Shown here: piece after piece, positions 43,691 through 52,949 of the stretch
Layout: each line of letters starts with the position of its first letter
How positions within the stretch are numbered: the first letter of the stretch is position 1
DNA from: Euborellia annulipes
Taxonomy: Eukaryota > Arthropoda > Insecta > Dermaptera > Anisolabididae
Assembly (NCBI GenBank): GCA_023213315.1
Contig: JAKCPI010005239.1
Coordinates: forward strand, 27,830 to 91,829
DNA: 64,000 nt
Reading direction: 5' to 3'
Translations under genes and position numbers: made by a program
The notes under the pieces: model-generated
What the model saw: the letters and a program-made list of their open reading frames with translations, nothing else
Database searches by the model: none
Told to the model about the DNA's origin: nothing

Positions 43691-44659
43691 CAGCGTTTTC
43701 CAAACTGTGAGACGCGGACTAGTCTAAAGGGAGGCGCGAATATAGGCCACCAAGATCAATTTTCCAAATGATTGCTAGTTTTATAAATAAAAATCTGGTG
43801 TGACTGGCGCACAGCACACAACTTTCTCTTACATTCGGTAATTTCGATTGTGTACAGTGCTTGTCACACCAGATTTTTTGTGTCGACATGTATTTAGTTC
43901 CCGGCAGTAGGCAATATTTGAATTCAGATGTAAAATTTATAAGAATGGGAAAATATTTATATTTTGTTACCATGGCAACCATTTCTCCTATCTTCCCTAT
44001 GAAACACAAGAGTAAAGTGTGCTTCAAACAATTTTGAGGGCAAAACGAGAATATACCTTTGAAAGACCATCTAAAAAATAATTGATTTTTGAATTTTAAT
44101 CAAAATCGTTAGAGCGAAATTCGAGAAAATCGAAAAAACTGAAAAAGTACATCAGTAAAGTACTAGTACTCTTTGGCCGAATTTGATTAAAAGCTTATTT
44201 TTCCGGTCCCGGGAGGTATTTAACTTAAATATAAAATTTCAACCTCCTAGCTCAATTCCTTCATGCTTAAAATTGAACACACACACACACACACACACCC
44301 ACTCACCCACAGACAGACCATGTCGCGAAAACCACTTTTTTGGATTCAGGGGACCTCAAAACGTGAAGATCCATCAAAATCTCGACATCGAATTTTTGAC
44401 ATGAATCCAATACTTTCTCTCTATATATATATTACATAGGTAAGAGAAAGTAAAATAATTTAGAAGATTCTGGGACGGAGTTTTTAATTAAAATAATAAA
44501 TACGAATAAATAAAAAAAATATTTTTATATAAATTTATATTTTTTAGTATTAAAAATTTTTGTTTTTGTATTATTTTTTTTAAATGTGTGGGGGAGGGGG
44601 CGACATACGATTAAATATTTTTAAGGGAGGCGTTGTAACATAAAGTTTGGAAACCACTG
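43691..44659. mobile_element. hAT MITE containing a nested hairpin element
   Basis: CAGCGTTTTCCAAACTGTGA at the left, AAGTTTGGAAACCACTG at the right. The outer parts match the MITE at 19353-19626 in inverse orientation. That copy shows the uninterrupted sequence ATAAATAAAATAAC where here the hairpin element (43793-44452) sits. The flanks (ATATAGAT / GCCTAAAG) do not form a target duplication. Confidence 0.65.
43793..44452 (+). mobile_element. Hairpin-microsatellite element, full length (660 bp)
   Basis: Same order as 42447-43096: 5' hairpin, body with TTACCATGGCAACCATTTCT, (AC)n, tail and terminal hairpin. It sits inside a hAT MITE, so insertion is recent relative to the MITE. No coding capacity. 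Confidence 0.75.
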
Positions 44660-44664
44660 GCCTA

Positions 44665-46375
44665 AAGTAAGACGCATTCTAAAAAATTATACTATGTGTA
44701 AAACCCAAAGGCGGATCCAGGATTTTCAGGGTTTTAATTTTTTTTCTGACTAGACGTGAACCTCGCCGAAGGCGATACCATTGTTAATTATTTTATTTAT
44801 TAGGATTGGATAAGGGGTTGAAAAATTGAAAAAAATGTTTTTTAAATTTATTTTAGCTAAATCGAAGCCAAATAGAAAACATTCAAAAAATAGCGTTGAT
44901 TATTATTTTGATTAGGGGTGATGAAGAGTTGATTATTTAAGAAAGGCCTTGGAATATTCCAAATCACTTGTTGACATTCTTTTCCAGCTCTAAATATAGT
45001 TAGATTAGAGTAAAAGGTTTTTTTTTCTTTTTAATAAAAAGGGAATTGTTATGTTCATCTATTTTATTTCAAAACAAAGAGAGACAAGTCTCTCGTTCAG
45101 TCGAGTTGGTTGCCTGCCGGCAGGCGCCGAGCTCTTTTTTAGTTGTGTGTAAAGTGAATCAAAGTGAATAATTAATATAGTGTAACCCACCCTGACCTCA
45201 CCGTCAACCAGCACACCCTCTTGAGTGTCTTATTAAAGGTAATTATTAAGCATTTTATCGTTGAAAAAAAATGATAGAAACAAATAATTTGACTGCGAAA
45301 AACGATTCTTTTGAATATGAAATTAAATATTTTATATTTCACTAAGGGTAGAGGGTGAATATAAGCTGTTGAAAGGGAGAGGGGGAGTGTAGGTGTCATT
45401 GAAAAAAAAATAGTTTTTTATTTTTATTTATTTAAAAATATATTTTAACAGCTGACGTTTCGACTTTGGTCAAAGCTATCCTCGGAGCTGTTAGTGGTCA
45501 TCTGAGGATGGCCTTCCATGGCGGAAACGTTATCTGTTATACTATATTTTGGAAGAAAACTAAAATAGAGTTTTCTTCTAGACTTTCATTCCTGATACCA
45601 AGTCAGCACTGAAGACAGAGAAACTGATGTGCTCTTGGAAGAGCCGATATTCGAGGAAAGGCCTTCATGTAATGAGTTCACTGTTTCTGAGTCACTGATG
45701 CAAACTATTGAAGCATCAGAAAGAATATTTTTCGGTAGTTTCAGGAATATTTAAAAATGGGAAGGGGTTTGAAGAAGGAAAGCAAGATCTTGAACAGTTG
45801 AAGATAGAAAAAGCTACTGAATAGGAAACTATAAGAATGAAGAAAAGGCCCCCTTCAAGCGAAATGAGAAGAGCTCTTGAAAAAAGTACATTTAAACAGA
45901 TAATATTGATTTTATATACCTTTGGATATTTTTATCTAGAACCTCTTCTATACTTATTTATAAAGAGAGAGATGAGTTTGTTTGTATGTAGGGGCTAACC
46001 TCAGAATTTGACGATTTTGTTTCCAAAGCTTTGGGTCCCCTGACTCCAAGGGGGGGCACATGCCTCCTACCCCCCCACCCTCTGTCAAATGACGTCCCTG
46101 ACTTTATTATCCCGTTTTATTCCATTTATCCTCATAGTCATTTAATCGAACAAGTTAAATGGCTAAATTAAAATTAATTGATGAGGTTCCACTACTGGCG
46201 CTGAACATGGTCTATTATTAGGTTTTAGACGGTCCACTACTAGCTCCAACGAATTAAGATGGTTTTATATTTATTTATTTAAAATGGAAAACTTTATAAA
46301 AGTGTATCTTATATATTCTTAATAAAGAAATATCAGTGAATAATTTAAGCCTTCCACCAGCAGTTTCTTTATTAA
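44665..46375. other. Unique stretch; possible promoter-like patch at 45085-45240
   Basis: 45085-45240 holds GAGAGACAAGTCTCTC, then CGTTCAGTCGAGTTGGTTGC with an insect initiator-like TCAGTC, and later TTAAAG|GTAATT as a possible donor. An untranslated first exon or an LTR remnant are both possible; nothing is proven. 44700-44790 is a diverged hAT-like scrap. A palindrome with hammerhead-like motifs is listed separately. Confidence 0.25.
45448..45545. repeat. Palindrome with two hammerhead-like motifs
   Basis: AACAGCTGACGTTTCG at the left and CGGAAACGTTATCTGTT at the right are diverged inverted arms. The minus-strand motif (45450-45490) has a 7-bp stem I (AACAGCT/AGCTGTT), core CCGAGGA, a CTTT/AAAG stem II and GAAACGTC. 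The plus-strand motif (45502-45531) has core CTGAGGA, a GCC/GGC stem II and GAAACGTT. Confidence 0.5.
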
Positions 46376-46379
46376 AATA

Positions 46380-46578
46380 GAGAAATTCTGTGCTGAAAAT
46401 TAATAAAAAATTTTCTTAAATGGTCCACTACTGGTGCCTTTGCCATACTTATAAATTTTACATCTTGAAAATCGAATGTACCGTACTGTCGGAAACTAAA
46501 TACATGTTGAAAAATTGGTGTGAACAGAACAAATTTGATTAAGGAGAGAAAGTTTGTACTTGTCACACCAGATTTTTT
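46380..46578 (-). mobile_element. Hairpin-microsatellite element, 5' portion, diverged
   Basis: The inverted 5' end CTTGTCACACCAGATTTTTT and part of the body (AAATTTTACATCTTGAAAAT) remain. One side of the hairpin is eroded. It ends next to the SINE at 46585. Confidence 0.55.
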
Positions 46579-46584
46579 TTATTC

Positions 46585-46750
46585 AAGGTCTTTTTTGGCA
46601 TCTATGCCCTTTTAAACACAGTCCCTATCTATTTAAATTGACTGGTAGCCAATTCAATTTAAATTAATTTTTGTCGCATGAGACGGGATGCGAACCCGCG
46701 ACCTTTGGTACAAATGCCCAACATGCTAACCACTTCACCAAGGCCCTGAA
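46585..46750 (-). mobile_element. tRNA-derived SINE (T2 family)
   Basis: Minus-strand head TTGGTGAAGTGGTTAGCATG (A box) and GGTTCGCATCC (B box). Body AAATTGAATTGGCTACCAG, tail AAAAGGGCATAGATGCCAAA. The head is the best tRNA match of the T2 copies. Confidence 0.7.
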
Positions 46751-46754
46751 ACTA

Positions 46755-47630
46755 GTGTGATATTTATCATATTGAATTGACATACCCCTAACTTGAAAAA
46801 TCATCGTACAAACATATAGGCTGACTAAAACCATAATTGCTTATGTAATAATATTTTAACATTATATGACTTTAGAATATAACGACTCTGTGGATTAGCC
46901 ACCCCTAGTCATAAGCACATATAAAAACAACAAAAAATATTGGATAAGATATGAATATGTTCACAAAAAAAAAAAAAAATCATTGAAAAAAAGTTTTAAT
47001 TACCAGATTATTATTTAAACTTTAAATATAAATTAAGCATTAATTTCGTTGTAATAATTACACTCTAAAAGTAATTAGAAATCATTGGGAATCTAATTAA
47101 CGTTTCATTAACTATGTTTCTTATTATTAATCGACTTCATATCATATCATATATACAAATAAAATGCAGTACATTAATATAAAATTATTTGCTTTTTAAT
47201 GATTTCTCTCTCCATTAATAAAACTCATCCATCAAAGTCAACAGCTAATTTAATTTTAAAATTATTAAATTGTAAATTTAAATTATTGAGTCCAAAATTT
47301 TAATAACTTGTCGTATTTTTTTTTTTAATGTTATCTTTTGCAAAATCTTGTCCTCCACCTTCACAGATTATTGTACGAGATTCATACTAACTGTAAAATA
47401 TAGGATTTTTAAATGTAATTTAGAATAGAATAATTATTTGACGATTTAACTAATTATTAATAAAACATTCAAGATTTTTCTAATATATGGCCAAAGAAGC
47501 TAAAAAGATTTGTTTAAATTTTTTTTTTTAATTTCCCCTTAGCATGAAAAAGAAAAATGCGCTCAAGTATTTGGAACTGAATACCTTCAAACGATTTAGC
47601 GATCGAAAGATTAATTTTTTATATGAATAA
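46755..47630. other. AT-rich, no feature recognised
   Basis: Non-repetitive AT-rich DNA with ATATCATATCATATAT-like runs. No feature. Confidence 0.45.
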
Positions 47631-47634
47631 TTTT

Positions 47635-47850
47635 TACTTTCTCTTACCCTATACCGGTATATGAAATATATAAAGAGAGAGAGTATTGCGACCATGTCAA
47701 AAATTCGATTTTGAGATTTTGATGAATATGCATGTTTTGAGGTCCCCTGAATCCAAAAAAGTCGGTCTGTGGATGTATTGCAATACTTTTTTTCGATTTT
47801 CTCAAAATTCGCTCCAACGATTTTTTTTTTAAATTCATATTCCAATGTTT
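47635..47850 (-). mobile_element. Hairpin-microsatellite element, 3' portion
   Basis: TTTACTTTCTCTTACCCTAT starts the inverted terminal hairpin, followed by the tail (TTTTGAGGTCCCCTGAATCC). The microsatellite is lost and a short body piece (TCTCAAAATTCGCTCC) follows. Confidence 0.65.
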
Positions 47851-47854
47851 CTTA

Positions 47855-49050
47855 ATAACTAATTTGGGCCGTATTTACGAAGAGGCGAACTAGCCACGCG
47901 CCTGAGGGAACAAAATTTGAAAAAAAAAAAAAAAAAAAACTGCTTATTTACATACCTTTAATAATATTTTTTTTTTTTTTTTTTTTTTTTATATAGAAAA
48001 GTATTTGATGTTGAAAAGGTATAGGTAAACAGAAGCCCACCAGCGTGTTAGGTTATTTCTCACTGTTGGGGTGGTTGATGGTGAGAGGGCGGCAAAAGAG
48101 TCCACTGCCTAGAGGCGGCAAATGCCTAAATCCGCACTTGCTAATTTCATTTTGTTTTTGTGGATCACTTTTCCTATTTTGCCGCTCCCTGATAACTGCC
48201 GACCGGGCTACATGCCCCCACTGCCACTCATAAATATTATTGTATGCCCCCCCCCTCTCCCCCTTAGTACAGTACAGTATATTATACTGTATTATAGGAG
48301 TATGTTTTGATAGATTAAATTATTTTATTCTATTCCTCAAAAATATATTTTTATATTTAATTTATTATTATTATTATTATTATTATTTTTTTTTTTTCTA
48401 ACACACTTTTTCCATACACATTCACACACGCATACACCCTGTCTTTTCGGCACTTCTTATTTACGCTATTTGCTTTTTTATTATTTATTATTAATAGTGC
48501 TATTTTCATTATTTAATTAAATTTTATTAATATTAAAATTGCTGATCAAAAGTTATTGTCTGCATGTAGCTTCTTTTCTCTTTTCTAAACTCTATGCCTT
48601 CATAGATATTCTTTGCTCTTTATCTATACTCGTTGCCTCAAGTTGAAATTAGTCTTGTGATATTCTGACGTTTAATTTTTTTTGTGTTGTGTTCTCTCCT
48701 TGCCTTCAATATTCTCATCGAAATTTTCTTCTCAAATGTGTGAGTAGCATTTATAAATAAATAAATATTAATATTTTAATAAAATATATTGGTAGATATA
48801 ATTATTAATAAGGTTATTTTTGATACATGAGATCACTGATCCGTAGACACATTCATTCCAGATAATACACAACAGAATTTCCTATCTATATTATTTAAAT
48901 AATTAGTACAAATTTAAAATTATATAATTCCTGATTTATTATGTCATGGATTTACGATCGTATATATTTTTAATATAATTTAGGGCTATAAAACATACAA
49001 ACACACCTTCACTGAAGCCTAATCACTTTTCTTTTATCAATCTTATTTTA
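47855..49050. other. Repeat scraps and AT-rich DNA
   Basis: 47870-48215 has GC-rich scraps with GGCGGCAAA and GCCGCTCCCTG words that look like diverged DNA-transposon ends. (ATT)n at 48363-48386. 48400-48460 is an inverted T1 SINE tail (CATTCACACACGCATACACC then CTTTTCGGCACTT). The remainder is AT-rich. Confidence 0.35.
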
Positions 49051-49055
49051 TTATT

Positions 49056-49172
49056 TAATCCATTTGGCATCCAAATGGCTTACATAAAATCATCGGACTG
49101 CCTGGGATCCGAACCCTCGACCCTTGGTATACAAGGCAGGCGCGCTACTAACTACGCCAAGCCCGAGGGTTG
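49056..49172 (-). mobile_element. tRNA-derived SINE (T1 family), tail missing
   Basis: Inverted head GTTAGTAGCGCGCCTGCC region with B box GGTTCGGATCC, and body CAGTCCGATGATTTTATGTA. The T1 tail lies 600 bp away at 48400-48460 in the same orientation. The two may be one SINE split by a later insertion. Confidence 0.6.
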
Positions 49173-49307
49173 CGAAAAGAGTTATGCTTCCCTTTATTTT
49201 AATTGTTGTTATTTTTAATTGTTTGAGCTCAAGGTAAAAAAGAAATTACGAAATATCAGATATATTAATTTTAAAAATTTTATTTTACTATTTGGCTCTA
49301 TATACAG

Positions 49308-49632
49308 CAGTGGCGTAACCAGGGGGGGCGAGGGGGGGCGCGAGATATTTTTCCGAAAACTGAATAGTTTTTGAAATAATCACAGAAGAAAACGACATTT
49401 TTTCGTAAAAGCAAAGAAAAATCAAAACAAAATCATACAGGTGTCATTAAAAAACATGTAAATATAAACAAATTCATTTGTTTCACAAATTCGCTGAGGA
49501 AATTACAGGAGGCAAGAAATTTGCCCGCCGAAGGCGAGCAAGGGGGTCCAGGGGGCGGACCCCCCTGGAAAATCGGCGCCCTAGTTGAGCTTCGCCCCCC
49601 CCCCCCGCCCTCAAAGGCTGGTTACGCCGCTG
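49308..49632. mobile_element. hAT MITE, left boundary copy
   Basis: CAGTGGCGTAACCAGG ... CTGGTTACGCCGCTG. The interior has AACTGAATAGTTTTTGAAAT and GCCCGCCGAAGGCGAGC, shared with the hAT at 5855-6854. Confidence 0.75.
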
Positions 49633-49734
49633 GTACTCTCTCGTTAAAATGACTGGATTCGATCGTCCGAGAATTGTAGGTTTCGGTATATATATTTAAA
49701 ATTTCACTTGAAGGTAAACCGAAAAAATGTTTTT

Positions 49735-49873
49735 CTACATTTTGGATTCTAATATATTGGCGGAAACTAATAATATCTCGACACAAAAAATCTGGGGCAC
49801 ATAACACAACTTTTAATTATTTAGAGAAAAGAAAGTTTTGTACTGTGCGACCAGTCACACCAGATTTTTTCTG
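49735..49873 (-). mobile_element. Hairpin-microsatellite element, 5' portion
   Basis: Inverted 5' hairpin (ATCTGGGGCACATAACACAA ... CAGTCACACCAGATTTTTTC) plus a short piece of body. Diverged. Confidence 0.55.
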
Positions 49874-49981
49874 TCTTTTTGCAAGGGATAATTCACATAA
49901 AATAGAAATAATTTATTTTTCTTTAAAAGATAATCTTTAAAATTAATCGATTTAATTTTATTGCTTGTGTTCTATTTTTAG

Positions 49982-50159
49982 ATCATTGTTGGCGGCTCTC
50001 CCCCCCCCCACTCCAGCCAGTGCGGCGACCGTCGCCGCCTCAGACAGCAGCCTCCAGTCAGTCTACAGGCAGGCGACGCGTCGCGACGCTGCAGCTCAAA
50101 CGCCAAGGCATCATTCTCTCCTCTCTTCGATGAAATTCTCTCGAATTCATCACCAACAG
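49982..50159 (+). CDS. Candidate exon, Ala/Ser/Gln-rich
   Basis: TTCTATTTTTAG precedes and CAACAG|GTAAAT follows. The 178 bp are GC-rich in AT-rich surroundings. One frame reads SLLAALPPPTPASAATVAAS then DSSLQSVYRQATRRDAAAQT, ends HHQQ in phase 0 and has no stop. A second frame is also open, so openness alone is weak evidence. Not a protein I recognise. It may be coding or an untranslated exon. Confidence 0.35.
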
Positions 50160-50534
50160 GTAAATATCACTCAATTATTTATTACGTTTCAATTTAATTA
50201 TAAAAGCCAAGTAGAGGAGATACATACAGTTATCCTTTTATATCGCAATTTTATGTCGTTTTCTTATGAAGGTCAAAGCAAGACGTTTCAAATCTTAGGC
50301 TAGAGTTTATTAATGCCATTTATTTTCAAAAAAAAAAAAAATTAAAACTTATTTTATTTCGTCTCTTTAATTAAATGTAAATAATATCAAAATTTTAATT
50401 CATATAACAAATTTTTTTGGAAAAGGTGAAAATTTAAATAAGAAAACCTTAAAATATTTATATTATAACTGCTGCTACTCAGCCAGATATTTTTCATAAT
50501 AATCATCATATTTATCTTAAATGTATTTCTTCCC

Positions 50535-50693
50535 TTGATCCGTAGAAGGCCTACAGAGGTAAAGCATTAGCTTCATGTGCTCTTGTTTGCCTCCCGTTTT
50601 AAGTGAGAAATATTTATTTCAATTAAATTGGCTTCCAATCAAATGAAAATTATAGGGACGGGGTCGAAATGTTCTCAGATGCAAGACAAAAAA
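50535..50693 (+). mobile_element. SINE T2, diverged
   Basis: tRNA-like CTACAGAGGTAAAGCATTAG, T2 body TTTCAATTAAATTGGCTTCC and tail TCTCAGATGCAAGAC. The B box is lost. Confidence 0.45.
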
Positions 50694-50899
50694 AAATTAT
50701 TTCTTTTAACATTTTTATTTAAACTAGCTGCATAGACAGATTTGGAGGACCTAGACTCTTTAAGCCTCAACATTTTTTTGATTATTGTTAGTACTTATAA
50801 ATTTTCTTTTTTCTATAAAAACTAGCTATGTATCTAGACGTGGACGGCCCACTTAAAATTTGAATCTCACACCGAAAATATTTTTTATTTGACCTAATA

Positions 50900-52085
50900 A
50901 CACTAGTCGACAAGGTTTTTTTCACAAGAAATCTGATAAGTGAACCTAGTACATTTTTTCATTCTGAATTCAGATATGTAGTTAGAATTTTTCCATCAGG
51001 CACAGTTTTAGAGATATAGAGCAAAATAGAATTTGATAGAAAATGGGCTCTAAAACGGCTTTTATTTAGAATGTTCAAATTATTTTTAAAGCCGCACCCC
51101 GTAAAAATATGCAGATAGTTAGAATACATATAAATTTTAAGTTTCATCTCAATCGGAGGTCATTTAGACGTGCCGCAAACGGCTTAAAGTTTTAAAAAAT
51201 CGAAATTTTCAAGATTTTTTTTGCTTTGGTCACCCCTAATACAACTTTTAGATATCCCTGAATGAAAAAAACATATATTTACGATATTCTATAGTTCTTT
51301 GGCTTTCTAAAAAGCATCATTCATTCGTAAAAATTTGTTAATTATTAACGAAATTATTAATAAAAACGTGAGCAAAGAAAAAACACAAGTACACTCACTG
51401 GTCGAAAAAAATGGACTTCAATTGAATTAAAAAGCGAACCCTATCCACGAGAAGCTAATGTATCCTCTCTGAGCATCGGGTCACGGGCCCTAACTTTATT
51501 ATATAATATTAAAAAAAAATATTTTTTGAATCTGATATCTTTATTTATACTTCTAAAAGAACAAGAGGTCCATTTTTTTCTTCCAGTGAATGTACTTAGG
51601 TTTTTTCTTTCAGTTTTTATTAATAATTTCGTTAATAATTAGCAGATTTTTATGAATGAATGAATTTTAGAAAGCCAAAGAACTATAGAATATCATACAT
51701 ATATGTTTTTTGCATTCAGGGATATCTAAAATTGTATTAGGGGTGACCAAAGCAAAAAAAATCTTGAAAATTTCGATTTTTTAAAACTTTAAGCCGTTTG
51801 CGGCACGTCTAAATGACCTCCGATTGGGATGAAACTTAAAATTTATATGTATTCTAACTATCTTCATATTTTTTGGGGGGGGGGGTTTAAAAAAAATTTT
51901 AAAATTTTAAAAAAAAACCCTTTTTTTCCCCCTTTTTATCAAATTCTATTTTGCTCTATATCTCTAAAACTGTGCCTGATGGGGCAAAACTGAAATAATA
52001 TTTGAATTCAGCATGAAAAATACTTCTAGAATTTCATATCTTCATTCTTGTGAAAGAAAAAAAGTTCATTTTTGTCGACTAGTGT
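50900..52085. mobile_element. 1.19-kb foldback of two inverted units
   Basis: The ends ACACTAGTCGACAA and TTGTCGACTAGTGT are inverted. The arms (about 50900-51420 and 51585-52085) include CTTTGGTCACCCCTAATACA and its inverse. A similar terminus occurs again at the inner ends (CACTGGTCGAAAAAAATGG, CCATTTTTTTCTTCCAGTG). The element therefore looks like two copies of a unit of about 500 bp joined tail to tail around a tRNA-like scrap (51430-51490). Confidence 0.65.
51868..51935. other. Corrupted (homopolymer-smoothed) sequence
   Basis: Where the left arm of the palindrome reads (inverted) TTTTTACGGGGTGCGGC, this arm has TTTTTTGGGGGGGGGGGG. The rest is replaced by blocks of A, T and C of matching position and length. 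This is what a failed consensus across a hairpin looks like, not evolution. Confidence 0.6.
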
Positions 52086-52442
52086 AATTATTCAGATATA
52101 TTTCATTTCTCTTAATATTTCAACTTCGAAGGCCAATTCAGCTGCGCTAAATAAAATTAGGATTATTAATTTTTTGTTTGTTTGTTTTTTCAAGAAATTA
52201 CATTTCCATATCATTAATGAATATTATGATAAATGAATTCATTGGGTGTTATATTATCAGGTACAAGCCCTCAGGAGAGGAGTTTTTTTAAATCTTGAGG
52301 AATTTGTAATTTTTTATCTAAAAATAAAATTAATAAAGAGAATTATAGTATTTTTTGGTCCACTGGGGGGGGGGGGGGCATACTGATTTGCTTCTGATTC
52401 TAGAATGTTTTCAATAAAAGGAATTATTTTTTTTTTTTTCAG

Positions 52443-52607
52443 ATAGTCCTTGAACTTATGAGACAATATTTCTCGGACTGAATCTCCAGATGCTGTATTT
52501 TACCTAAACAGGCATCATCATACAGAACGAGACTTATATAAAAAGTTGGAGGGGTTATTATTACTTTATACACGAATGATGAAGGACATTACTCTTCGAG
52601 TCAGCTG
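52443..52607 (+). other. Exon-like segment, non-coding
   Basis: A T run plus CAG before and CAGCTG|GTAATT after give good splice sites. Stops occur early in all three frames, so if spliced it is untranslated or belongs to a long non-coding RNA. Confidence 0.3.
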
Positions 52608-52788
52608 GTAATTTCTTTTCTTAAATTAATTTTCAATAAAACAAATTTGACTTTCTATTCTTCTTTTTATTATAGAAAGCATTGTTTTTTTTTTTTTTTT
52701 TTTTATATAAGCTGAAATAGTTTTTTAGCGAAACTATCCAAAAATGTATTACATTTTATTAATTACTGTCGTTTTTCTTTTCTTTCAG

Positions 52789-52944
52789 TTCCCGGTCTAC
52801 TTTCATGAGATTGATTTGACTTCTGCCCTCTCTTCTGGAGTAACAAGTGAGCCTCGCCGCTTCTGCTGCAACAATTCTTCTCGAGTAGCAACTGATCTTC
52901 TCTTCTAGTCTTTCTACTGAGCTTCTCTTCTCAAGGAACTTGAA
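52789..52944 (+). other. Exon-like segment with 39-codon frame
   Basis: Acceptor TTTTCTTTCAG, donor TTGAA|GTAAGG. In phase 0 it reads FPVYFHEIDLTSALSSGVTS then EPRRFCCNNS and stops at 52906-52908. Joined directly to 50159 this would give a stop-ended frame, skipping 52443-52607. The segment has CTTCTCTTCT repeats. Real splicing is untested. Confidence 0.3.
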
Positions 52945-52949
52945 GTAAG

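Noticed and set aside
42413..44027. Two frames starting MKHTLLLCFIGKIGEMVAMV on the minus strand
   Set aside because: Both are the body of the same mobile element read backwards; the identical peptide reflects repeat identity.
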